Below are positions 1 through 4,910 of a stretch of 7,191 nt of DNA, piece by piece. The stretch comes from Streptococcus sp. (GTDB taxonomy: Bacteria > Bacillota > Bacilli > Lactobacillales > Aerococcaceae): the NCBI GenBank assembly GCA_015264885.1, contig JABZYY010000033.1, positions 4,042 through 11,232 on the forward strand. The letters run 5' to 3'. Below the pieces are notes generated by a model. That model ran no database searches. It was not told where the DNA came from and saw nothing but the letters and a program-made list of their open reading frames with translations. Numbering within the stretch: the stretch's first letter is position 1; each line of letters begins with the position of its first letter. Both the position numbers and the translations under genes were made by a program.

Positions 1-102
1 CTTGGCAGAGAACTCAGCATGCACACACCCTGTCGCCTTCTCTTATTCAAGAAAGGATTAACCTTTTTATGGCAGAAAGGGCCGATATACGAGAGAAACC
101 TC
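1..102. other. gene-free left edge
   Basis: No convincing gene or RNA is visible here. All three plus frames stay open at the left edge and stop at about 61, 111 and 138, so the tail of a plus-strand gene cannot be excluded, but none of the short tails resembles a family I know. On the minus strand an ATG at 20 (in-frame GTG at 26) could begin a gene running out of the window. Its nearest purine-rich stretch is weak. In related genomes fakA is usually followed by sdaAB/sdaAA or recG, which would lie here on the minus strand. A short AAAGG/CCTTT hairpin followed by T residues is at 53-67. Confidence 0.3.
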
Positions 103-250
103 GGATTCTATAATAGCAGTAATGGGGAATCGTATTAAATATGAATTAGCAGGAGTAGTCCACTCTTGGACGTACTCCTGCTTTGAAGCTTTAAAGGTGA
201 GAGACTTCGGCTCGAACCGGTACCCCATTACAGTTATTATAGAGGAATCC
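103..250 (+). repeat. structured three-way-junction element, copy A (candidate RNA)
   Basis: A compact palindromic element starts 32 bases past the fakA stop. Seen directly, read on the plus strand: P1 pairs 109-127 with 223-241 (19 positions, one A/A mismatch, one G.U). Then come a 7-base joint (128-134), P3 pairing 135-139 with 190-194, an internal loop TATGAATT (140-147) opposite TTGAAGC (183-189), and hairpin P4 (148-161 with 168-182, loop 162-167, bulged G172). A single A195, hairpin P2 (196-218) and GGTA (219-222) complete it. P2 carries tandem GA mismatches and a C(UUCG)G tetraloop, typical of RNA on this strand. GAATCC repeats also extend the outer arms (GGATTC 103-108, GAATCC 245-250, GGATTC 255-260). 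Copy B near 2934-3074 has the same plan with compensatory changes. The function is unknown. Strand is inferred from G.U pairs and the tetraloop, and no promoter for it was found. Confidence 0.75.
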
Positions 251-282
251 GTAAGGATTCGAAGTCTTTCAATTATTTTTTA

Positions 283-1968
283 TTATTCTACAGATAATAA
301 GTAAGTGTATACTGGTTGGTTTCCTTCATGGACTTCAACCTCTACATCAGGGTATTTCGCTTCTACAGCTTCAGTGATTTCTTCCACTTCGCTTGCTTCT
401 GCGTCTTCGCCATAGATGATTGTTAGGATCTCCGAATCGTCGTTGATCATTTTATCAATCGTCGCAAGAGTTGCTTCCTTACGGCCCGCAATACTTACTA
501 AAATCTTGCCATCAACAATACCCATGAAGTCGTCTTTCTTAATTTCAACGCCATCAATGTTAGTATCGCGAACAGCGTTTGTAATTTGACCACTTGATAC
601 AAGTGCCATTTGTTCGCTCATTGCAGCTTGGTTCTCTTCTAAGCTTGCTTCTGGATTGAAGGCTAATAATGAAGCTAATCCTTCTGAAATCGTACGAGTT
701 GCAACAACGGCAACTGCAGCATCTTCTGATACTTCAGCCGCTTGGTTTGCAGCCATTTGAATGTTTTTGTTGTTTGGTAATACGATAACTTTTTCAGCAT
801 GTGCTTCTTTAACCGCTTGAAGAATATCTTCTGTACTTGGGTTCATTGTTTGACCACCGTTGATGATTGTCGTTACACCCATGCTCTTGAATAATTCTTG
901 AATTCCTTCACCTGCAGCAACTGCCACGATTCCGTATTCCGCTTTTTGTTTTTGCGCTGCTTCTTTAACTTTTGCAGTGTAGTCTGTTTTTAACACTTCT
1001 TCGTGTTGCAAGCGCATATTGTCCACTTTCACTTTCATTAATGAACCGAAGCGTTGTCCGTAGTTCATGACTTCACCTGGACGTTCTGTATGCACGTGTA
1101 CTTTGATGATTTCATCGTCAGCTACTACTAATAAAGAATCTCCAAGTTCGTTTAAGTAGTTACGGAAAGTATCATAGTCAAATGTATCTACGACAGTTTC
1201 GCCTTCACCGATTTTCACCATGATTTCAGTACAGTAACCGAATTTGATGTCGCCTGTTGATACGTGTTCATAGTCAACGCCTGCTTCGTGGTGAGCCACT
1301 GAAGTTAAATCGATTTTATTGCTTTCTAATGCATGTACAGGAACTGCTTCTCCTGTTAATGCTTCGAAGAATCCGTTGTAAATGAATACAAGACCTTGAC
1401 CACCTGAATCCACTACGCCAACTTCTTTTAATACTGGTAATAAATCTGGAGTTTTCGCTAATGCTTTTTCAGCACCACGTAAAACAGATCCCATTACTTC
1501 GATGATGTCGTTTGAAGTTTCTAATTTGCGAACACCACGTTTAGCTGATTCACGAGCAACAGTAAGGATTGTACCTTCTACAGGTTTCATAACCGCTTTA
1601 TAAGCAGTTTCCACACCGTTCGTAAATGCTTGCGCTAATTCTTCACCAGTGATTTCATCTTTACCGACAACGGCTTTAGAGAAACCACGGAATAATTGAG
1701 ATAAGATAACCCCTGAGTTCCCACGAGCACCCATTAATAATCCTTTTGCTAAATCTTGTGCTAAATCACCTACAGTTGTTGCTGTAGAGTTCGCAACACG
1801 TTCCGCACCAGATTTGAATGAGAGCATCATGTTTGTCCCTGTGTCTCCATCTGGTACTGGGAATACGTTTAATGAGTTTACGAATTCTGCATTTTCAGAT
1901 AAACGCATTTCACCGATTTCCACCATTGCGCGGAAATCTTGAGCCGTAATAGTTTTCATAGTTGCCAT
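283..1968 (-). CDS. fakA: fatty acid kinase, ATP-binding subunit FakA (DhaL/DAK2 family)
   Basis: FakA phosphorylates fatty acids bound to a FakB (DegV-family) partner in the cytoplasm, giving acyl-phosphates for phospholipid synthesis from exogenous fatty acids. At 561 residues it is about the usual full length. The N-terminal DhaL kinase domain (about 1-205) shows NVFPVPDGDTGTN (34-46), with the metal-binding Asp residues around D40-D42, and GARGNSGVILSQ (80-91). The middle domain (about 225-330) contains FGYCTE (C246) and HVH (291-293), residues that match the metal-site Cys and His reported for this family. The C-terminal third (about 345-561) is the DegV-like domain. The ATG at 1968 lies 13 bases from an AGGAGG (1982-1987); a second in-frame ATG at 1959 is possible. 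It follows the yloU-like gene by 37 bases and is probably cotranscribed with it. No fakB gene is in the window. Directly after the stop lies structured copy A rather than an ordinary T-tailed terminator. Confidence 0.95.
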   Translation of the reverse strand: MATMKTITAQDFRAMVEIGEMRLSENAEFVNSLNVFPVPDGDTGTNMMLSFKSGAERVANSTATTVGDLAQDLAKGLLMGARGNSGVILSQLFRGFSKAVVGKDEITGEELAQAFTNGVETAYKAVMKPVEGTILTVARESAKRGVRKLETSNDIIEVMGSVLRGAEKALAKTPDLLPVLKEVGVVDSGGQGLVFIYNGFFEALTGEAVPVHALESNKIDLTSVAHHEAGVDYEHVSTGDIKFGYCTEIMVKIGEGETVVDTFDYDTFRNYLNELGDSLLVVADDEIIKVHVHTERPGEVMNYGQRFGSLMKVKVDNMRLQHEEVLKTDYTAKVKEAAQKQKAEYGIVAVAAGEGIQELFKSMGVTTIINGGQTMNPSTEDILQAVKEAHAEKVIVLPNNKNIQMAANQAAEVSEDAAVAVVATRTISEGLASLLAFNPEASLEENQAAMSEQMALVSSGQITNAVRDTNIDGVEIKKDDFMGIVDGKILVSIAGRKEATLATIDKMINDDSEILTIIYGEDAEASEVEEITEAVEAKYPDVEVEVHEGNQPVYTYLLSVE

Positions 1969-2005
1969 ATTATTCTTATTTCCTCCTGACTAGAATCAAC
2001 AAGCA

Positions 2006-2368
2006 TTACGCTTCGATGATTTTAACTCCTTGAACATAGACATTTACTGTTTTTGCAGCAAATCCTAACATTGTTTCTAAGTTATATTTCACTTGTTCTT
2101 GTACGTTTCTACAAATCGCAGAAATTTTTGTACCATAACCTACAATAATGTATACATCCACTGCAACACCATCGTCTTCTTGACGAATCACAACCCCACG
2201 AGTGAAGTTTTCTTTCTTCAAGATTTCATTAAAGTTGTCGCGGATTTGATTGCGGCTTGCCATACCAACAACACCATAGTTATCCGTAGCGGCCCCACCA
2301 ACAACCGTTGCAATCACTTCATTGCTAAGTTCAATTTGTCCATTTTCTGTTTGAATTTTTACTGTCAT
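2006..2368 (-). CDS. yloU: Asp23/Gls24 family protein (YloU-like)
   Basis: This 120-residue protein belongs to the Asp23/Gls24 (DUF322) family: small soluble proteins linked to envelope stress and, for some members, anchored at the membrane by partners. Supporting features are the start TENGQIELSNEVIATVVGGAA, with the glycine-rich turn at about 24-26, and the central VDVYIIVGYGTKI segment (about 70-82). The C-terminal part (about 84-120) has VQEQVKYNLETM followed by VNVYVQGVKI, typical of the family. No signal peptide or membrane segment is visible. A GGGAGG ribosome binding site lies just upstream of the ATG. It is first in a two-gene unit with fakA, and this yloU-fakA (yloU-yloV) pairing is widely conserved in Firmicutes. 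The symbol rests on that synteny. Its exact role is not known. It is divergent from rpmB across a 247-base gap; no clear promoter for it could be picked, only AT-rich -10-like matches around 2438-2450. Confidence 0.9.
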   Translation of the reverse strand: MTVKIQTENGQIELSNEVIATVVGGAATDNYGVVGMASRNQIRDNFNEILKKENFTRGVVIRQEDDGVAVDVYIIVGYGTKISAICRNVQEQVKYNLETMLGFAAKTVNVYVQGVKIIEA

Positions 2369-2504
2369 ACAAATACCTCCCTTAAATGTATAAAGGTGTC
2401 TGCCTATTTTTTAGACAGATTGACACATTATTTCTATACTATAATATCATATTCCCAGCGGTTTACCTAGCCTTTTACCAATTTTTAACCCTCTGGAAAA
2501 CTCA

Positions 2505-2534
2505 TTGACCAGCTCGCTTGCAATCTATGGTCAA
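2505..2534. promoter_or_regulatory. inverted repeat TTGACCA-N16-TGGTCAA in the yloU/rpmB divergent region
   Basis: A perfect 7-bp inverted repeat (2505-2511 and 2528-2534) flanks the predicted -35 box of rpmB (2518-2523). Position and symmetry are compatible with a regulator site, or with an unrelated pair of -35-like hexamers, since each arm contains TTGACC on one strand. No regulator can be assigned. Confidence 0.3.
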
Positions 2535-2546
2535 CTATGCTAAATT
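2518..2546 (+). promoter_or_regulatory. candidate rpmB promoter
   Basis: TTGCAA (2518-2523), a 17-base spacer and TAAATT (2541-2546) make a moderate sigma-A-type promoter (four of six matches in each box). It would start transcription near 2553 and give a leader of about 60 bases. That leader contains a perfect 12-bp palindrome, TATCAGCTGATA (2576-2587), shortly before the Shine-Dalgarno sequence. The alternative -10-like TATGAT at 2556-2561 lacks a -35 partner. Confidence 0.35.
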
Positions 2547-2615
2547 ATTTAGGTATATGATTTAGTTCAAAATTATATCAGCTGATAATGAATTAAATAA
2601 AGGAGGAGAATAACA

Positions 2616-2804
2616 ATGGCTAAAGTATGTTATTTCACTGGACGTCGTGCTGAAACAGGTAACACTCGTTCTCACGCTATGAACGCTAACCGTCGTACTT
2701 GGAAACCAAACTTACAAAAAGTTCGCGTTTTAATCGATGGCAAGCCTAAAAAAGTATGGGTTTCAACTCGTGCATTAAAATCAGGTAAAGTAGAACGTGT
2801 TTAA
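2616..2804 (+). CDS. rpmB: 50S ribosomal protein L28
   Basis: A small basic protein of the large ribosomal subunit, 62 residues, the normal length in Firmicutes. It starts [11 protein letters not shown], like lactic acid bacterial L28, keeps the [23 protein letters not shown] core (about 17-39), and ends in the near-universal [10 protein letters not shown]. The N-terminal zinc-binding CxxC form is absent, only C5 being present, so this is the cysteine-poor type. The start is fixed by a strong AAGGAGG (2600-2606). Codon use is that of a highly expressed gene. It is transcribed alone, divergent from yloU-fakA, with its own terminator at 2821-2853; the same opposite orientation relative to the thiN and yloU blocks is seen in Bacillus. 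Confidence 0.97.
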   Translation: MAKVCYFTGRRAETGNTRSHAMNANRRTWKPNLQKVRVLIDGKPKKVWVSTRALKSGKVERV

Positions 2805-2820
2805 TACAGAGCACTATTAA

Positions 2821-2853
2821 AAAGAGCTTAGGCGATATCCCTAAGCTCTTTTT
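2821..2853 (+). terminator. rpmB Rho-independent terminator
   Basis: A perfect 12-bp stem (2821-2832 with 2840-2851, core GAGCTTAGG/CCTAAGCTC) has a 7-base loop and a run of T at 2849-2853. It begins 16 bases past the rpmB stop. The complement also ends in a T run (2824-2817 region), so it can act in both directions. A related hairpin in inverted orientation lies at 3141-3165, on the far side of copy B. Confidence 0.9.
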
Positions 2854-2879
2854 GTTTATCTAAAATAAATAAGCCGAAG

Positions 2880-3124
2880 GCTTAAAACAATAGCTAATGA
2901 ATACTACTCGCATTCCAAGCTGCTTGACGTTTTGGATAGCGGACATCATTGTAATGGTACCGGCAGGAGCCTAAGGTCTCCTTGCCTACCAAGCTTCAAA
3001 CCAAGGCTAAGCGACCAGCCGCTAACCCTTGGTAATTCACATTGGTTACTTTTCCATTACAATGACCGCTATCCTTCTCAAGCAGCTTTTCATGCTTTAT
3101 GATTTTTACTCTATTGTTTTAAGC
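2880..3124 (-). repeat. structured three-way-junction element, copy B, within a 245-bp palindrome (candidate RNA)
   Basis: Outer arms pair 2880-2893 with 3111-3124 (14 bp, perfect). Further in, 2917-2927 pairs with 3078-3088 (11 bp), 2934-2942 with 3066-3074 (9 bp) and 2946-2957 with 3054-3065 (12 bp), all perfect; these form P1. Read on the minus strand the core continues with joint AAAAGTA (3053-3047), P3 (3046-3042 with 2992-2988), internal loop TGTGAATT (3041-3034) opposite TTGAAGC (2999-2993), P4 hairpin (3033-3000, loop 3019-3014, bulge at 3010), a single A (2987), P2 hairpin (2986-2962) and GGTA (2961-2958). Copy A at 103-250 has the same parts in the same order and sizes, with joints and internal loop almost identical, while P3 and P4 stems differ but still pair. 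The minus strand is preferred because a P4 pair (3025/3007) is U.G there but A/C on the plus strand. No protein is encoded. I do not recognise the family; a mobile palindromic repeat remains an alternative or additional identity. Confidence 0.8.
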
Positions 3125-3140
3125 TTTACTTTATAAAAAG

Positions 3141-3165
3141 CGCTTGGGAATCGCCTAAGTTTTTT
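3141..3165 (+). terminator. terminator-like hairpin right of copy B
   Basis: The stem CTTGGG/CCTAAG (3143-3148 with 3154-3159, one G.U) with a 5-base loop is followed by six T (3160-3165). Its complement also ends in five T, so either strand could terminate. Its reverse complement matches the rpmB terminator including the loop (CTTAGGCGAT, then CCC, AAGC and CTTTTT with small gaps). The pair therefore forms an inverted repeat enclosing copy B. Confidence 0.6.
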
Positions 3166-3395
3166 ATCTGCTTTAAACAGATACTACTTTACCTGAGATT
3201 AATGCCAGGAAACCAAGGGACCATGGGTGGTGCTTCTCACGCTTTTTTGAGTTTTATTTCAAAAAAATGGAGTTTGTGAAAAGGCTATAAGGTAGCGCTT
3301 TGAAGGCTTCTCAATAAAATGAAATTTATTTACATCATTTGTAAATTCTGAATTTTGTTGGATTTACAACTTCTAACAAAGCCTTAGCTGTAAGA

Positions 3396-3423
3396 AATAT
3401 AGAGTGCCTCTCTTTGAAAACAA
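3396..3423 (-). promoter_or_regulatory. weak minus-strand promoter candidate upstream of copy B
   Basis: Read on the minus strand, TTGTTT (3423-3418), a 16-base spacer and TATATT (3401-3396) resemble a sigma-A promoter. It sits immediately beyond the tetR terminator and points towards copy B, so it could drive a transcript through the inferred sense strand of that element. The match is weak in an AT-rich region and may be chance. Confidence 0.22.
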
Positions 3424-3431
3424 TGGCGAAC

Positions 3432-3473
3432 AAAAAAATTCCAAAATTCACTTATAAGTGAATTTCGGAATTT
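3432..3473 (-). terminator. tetR Rho-independent terminator
   Basis: A long stem (3436-3442 with 3467-3473, then the perfect palindrome 3444-3465, with one A/C mismatch between) is followed on the minus strand by seven T (3438-3432). It lies about 100 bases past the regulator's stop codon. The plus strand has no comparable T run, so termination is expected on the minus strand. Confidence 0.85.
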
Positions 3474-3574
3474 CAAAACTCTTTGTGAAAAATACAAGCT
3501 ATCTCTTGTTTTAGATATTTTTAAAACAAGTAGTTGGAACGCTCATGACTATCCTAAAAATCTCAGCTTCTTAA

Positions 3575-4117
3575 TTAACTTCCTTTTACACGTTTTATAG
3601 TGTTTAAGGTTGTAGTGACTAATTCATCAATAGGCATTGTTTGACTATCTGTTTTTAACCATTCATCAAAAACATTGTAGAGACCACCGATAATAAATCT
3701 ACTATCATAATTGATTTGTCTTTGCGTACTGTTTGTGATATGCCAAGGTGCCTTTATGCTAGTATAAACAGCAGGAAGCTTATCATACCACCTTTGTAAA
3801 ACAAGTACTTGCAATCTTGCATCTTGCAAAATTTTTAATGGTTCAGTGTACTGGCTCCAGTACTGAAAAAATAAGTTTACAAGATCCTCAAAATCATCCA
3901 ATTCTTCTGTTTGAAGTTCGAGAATATATCTCTGGATTAAGCGGTCGATATAGTTCGTGAGGACTTCCTCTTTTGAATGGTAATAACGATAAAACGTTCG
4001 TCTAGCAATCTGAGCATGTTCGCTGAGTTCTGCGATGCTAATATTTTGCAAAGACTTTCTAGTTGCTAACAAATCAAACAAGGCTTCTTCCAACCATTGT
4101 CGCGTTTGATATTCCAT
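3575..4117 (-). CDS. TetR/AcrR family transcriptional regulator
   Basis: A predicted DNA-binding repressor of 180 residues, a usual size for TetR regulators. The N-terminal helix-turn-helix is clear: ISIAELSEHAQIARRTFYRYYHSKEEVL (about 27-53 from the chosen Met), with the family's TFYRYYxSKEEV recognition and linker pattern. The rest is a helical ligand-binding and dimerisation domain with several aromatic residues; it ends with a GLYNVFDEWL-type segment frequent in this family's C-terminal domains. The ATG at 4117 is chosen because AGGAAAGGAAAAG stands just upstream; an in-frame GTG at 4141 would add eight residues but lies in the operator-like dyad and lacks a good ribosome binding site. 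It is divergent from the HXXEE gene 168 bases away, the classic layout for a repressor controlling itself and its neighbour. Ligand and regulon are unknown. Confidence 0.9.
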   Translation of the reverse strand: MEYQTRQWLEEALFDLLATRKSLQNISIAELSEHAQIARRTFYRYYHSKEEVLTNYIDRLIQRYILELQTEELDDFEDLVNLFFQYWSQYTEPLKILQDARLQVLVLQRWYDKLPAVYTSIKAPWHITNSTQRQINYDSRFIIGGLYNVFDEWLKTDSQTMPIDELVTTTLNTIKRVKGS

Positions 4118-4133
4118 GATACTTTTCCTTTCC

Positions 4134-4160
4134 TGGCACACTTTTGGTCAAACTGTGCCA
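4134..4160. promoter_or_regulatory. operator-like inverted repeat upstream of tetR
   Basis: Perfect arms TGGCACA (4134-4140) and TGTGCCA (4154-4160) enclose 13 bases that hold a smaller dyad, TTTG-GT-CAAA (4143-4152). It lies between the tetR start codon and its likely promoter, next to its ribosome binding site. It could be a repressor site for autoregulation or a leader hairpin that affects translation. Confidence 0.45.
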
Positions 4161-4175
4161 ATTTCACTTAACATC

Positions 4176-4204
4176 TTGTTTTTGAAATCGTATCTCCTTA
4201 CACT
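4176..4204 (+). promoter_or_regulatory. candidate promoter for the HXXEE gene
   Basis: TTGTTT (4176-4181), a 17-base spacer and TACACT (4199-4204) would start transcription near 4211, inside the dyad at 4209-4224, where a bound repressor would block it. A second possible -10, TATACA at 4249-4254, lacks a convincing -35. Confidence 0.3.
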
Positions 4205-4208
4205 AAAA

Positions 4209-4224
4209 CTATCGCGCGTGATAG
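4209..4224. promoter_or_regulatory. TetR-type operator candidate
   Basis: CTATCGCGCGTGATAG is a 16-bp near-perfect palindrome (14 of 16 positions symmetrical), the length and style of many TetR-family operators. It lies centrally between the divergent regulator and membrane-protein genes. It is locally GC-rich in an AT-rich spacer, which makes chance less likely. Binding by the adjacent regulator is inferred. Confidence 0.55.
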
Positions 4225-4285
4225 ATAATTAAAATTTATCGTTAACATTATACAATTGTTAGTTGTTACTAAGGAGGTAAACAAT

Positions 4286-4801
4286 ATGAGCATTCTTTTT
4301 AACGTTTGGATGCTACCTATTTTATTTATTTTACACGATTTTGAAGAAATGATTGTTATGCCCTTATGGAAAATACGCCATCATCAAAAGTTAGCAACTT
4401 TTAAAAAACAGTTCTTTGGTTCTGTTACGCAAGGTTCTGCCTTTGCAGTAGGCGTTTTAGAAGAGTTTATCATTTTGCTGTTTATTTCTGGATTTTGCCA
4501 ATTGACTCACAACAGCCTACTCTACTTATCTTTTGTAGTAGCGTATACATCTCATTTCATAATCCATTATATCATGTGCCTGCAATTTAGAGGCTATGTT
4601 CCTGGCGTCGTCACGGTAACCTTAGAATTGCCAATAGTTCTAATAATTATTGCCCACTATTGGCCTTCTGACGTTTCTTTGTTATCAGTCGTTGTCTATC
4701 TTTTATTGGCCATGATAATAGCTTTTTCGAATCTTAAAATCATGCATCTCATCATGCCAAAAATCCAAACACATTTAGAAAAATACGCAAAACAAATTTG
4801 A
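4286..4801 (+). CDS. HXXEE domain-containing small membrane protein
   Basis: A 171-residue integral membrane protein of the HXXEE family, whose function is not established. The naming motif HDFEE is at 17-21. Other polar residues near membrane segments fit the family pattern: EE at 59-60, H90 and H94 in HFIIH, Y-V-P-G at 104-107 and LELP at 113-116. These His and Glu residues could together bind a metal or act catalytically, which is inference. About five hydrophobic segments are visible, near 2-18, 53-72, 77-98, 106-124 and 130-150, with a short basic tail. The ATG at 4286 is fixed by AAGGAGG (4271-4277); an upstream in-frame TTG at 4256 would include that site in coding sequence and is rejected. 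The divergent TetR-type regulator probably controls it. The pair looks like an inserted module between thiN and rpmB. Confidence 0.85.
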   Translation: MSILFNVWMLPILFILHDFEEMIVMPLWKIRHHQKLATFKKQFFGSVTQGSAFAVGVLEEFIILLFISGFCQLTHNSLLYLSFVVAYTSHFIIHYIMCLQFRGYVPGVVTVTLELPIVLIIIAHYWPSDVSLLSVVVYLLLAMIIAFSNLKIMHLIMPKIQTHLEKYAKQI

Positions 4802-4846
4802 ATAAGTGGTTGAACTGTCTTCGCATAACTCAACTTCATAATTAAA

Positions 4847-4887
4847 GCACCCCAAAACTTAGATTTTTTATCTAAGCTTTGGGGTGC
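4847..4887. terminator. bidirectional terminator between the HXXEE gene and thiN
   Basis: A 17-bp stem with one A/C mismatch pairs GCACCCCAAA (4847-4856) with TTTGGGGTGC (4878-4887) and CTTAGAT (4858-4864) with ATCTAAG (4870-4876), closing on a loop of five T. T-rich sequence follows on both strands (ATTTATTTG on plus, TTTAATTAT on minus). It sits between convergent genes, 45 bases past the HXXEE stop and 23 bases past the thiN stop. Confidence 0.85.
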
Positions 4888-4910
4888 CATTTATTTGTAG
4901 ATGTTTTGTT

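Larger units (their letters stand above)
3166..3574. other. AT-rich stretch without a recognisable gene
   Basis: Apart from the tetR terminator and a weak promoter candidate listed separately, no gene is supported. Visible pieces are a TATCTG/CAGATA hairpin (3165-3183) and three copies of a heptamer, ATTTACA (3328-3334), its inverse TGTAAAT (3340-3346), and ATTTACA again (3362-3368), which could form two mutually exclusive hairpins. AAGGCTT (3303-3309) can pair with AAGCCTT (3379-3385) around them. A perfect 8-bp CTTGTTTT/AAAACAAG hairpin lies at 3505-3530. A 25-codon reading frame at 3202-3279 has no ribosome binding site. The stretch may be decayed DNA of the inserted region. Confidence 0.4.

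Noticed and set aside
1..26. Possible minus-strand gene start (ATG at 20, GTG at 26) running off the left edge.
   Set aside because: Only eight codons or fewer are visible, the ribosome binding site is weak, and the residues do not match the expected neighbours sdaAB or recG.
109..114. TATAAT on the plus strand (and again at 241-236 on the minus strand) as promoter -10 boxes.
   Set aside because: Both lie in the pairing arms of P1 of copy A and neither has a -35 box at 16-18 bases.
190..225. GGTTCGAGCC on the minus strand resembles a tRNA T-loop.
   Set aside because: The five-base T stem does not form and there is no acceptor or anticodon arm. The sequence is explained by the P2 hairpin of copy A.
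122..304. 60-codon plus-strand reading frame over copy A and the fakA end.
   Set aside because: No ribosome binding site, no family resemblance, and it covers the structured element and antisense fakA sequence.
2396..2426. Short inverted repeat TGTCT/AGACA around a T run in the yloU leader, considered as an attenuator.
   Set aside because: The stem is only five base pairs and no T run follows it on the minus strand.
2093..2470. 125-codon plus-strand reading frame opposite yloU.
   Set aside because: It is antisense to a well-supported gene and has no family resemblance. The same reasoning removes the frames at 4696-4890, 5038-5274, 5119-5307, 6337-6531 and 6753-6980.
3208..3250. GGGTGGTGC followed by CACGC and a T run, loosely like a T-box antiterminator.
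   Set aside because: The core T-box sequence is not matched, no specifier stem is visible upstream, and no aminoacyl-tRNA synthetase or amino-acid gene follows.
3202..3279. 25-codon plus-strand reading frame starting MPGNQGTMGG and ending in KKWSL, with a Gly-Gly pair reminiscent of a peptide leader.
   Set aside because: No Shine-Dalgarno sequence precedes the ATG, the part before the Gly-Gly is too short for a double-glycine leader, and no transporter or processing gene is nearby.
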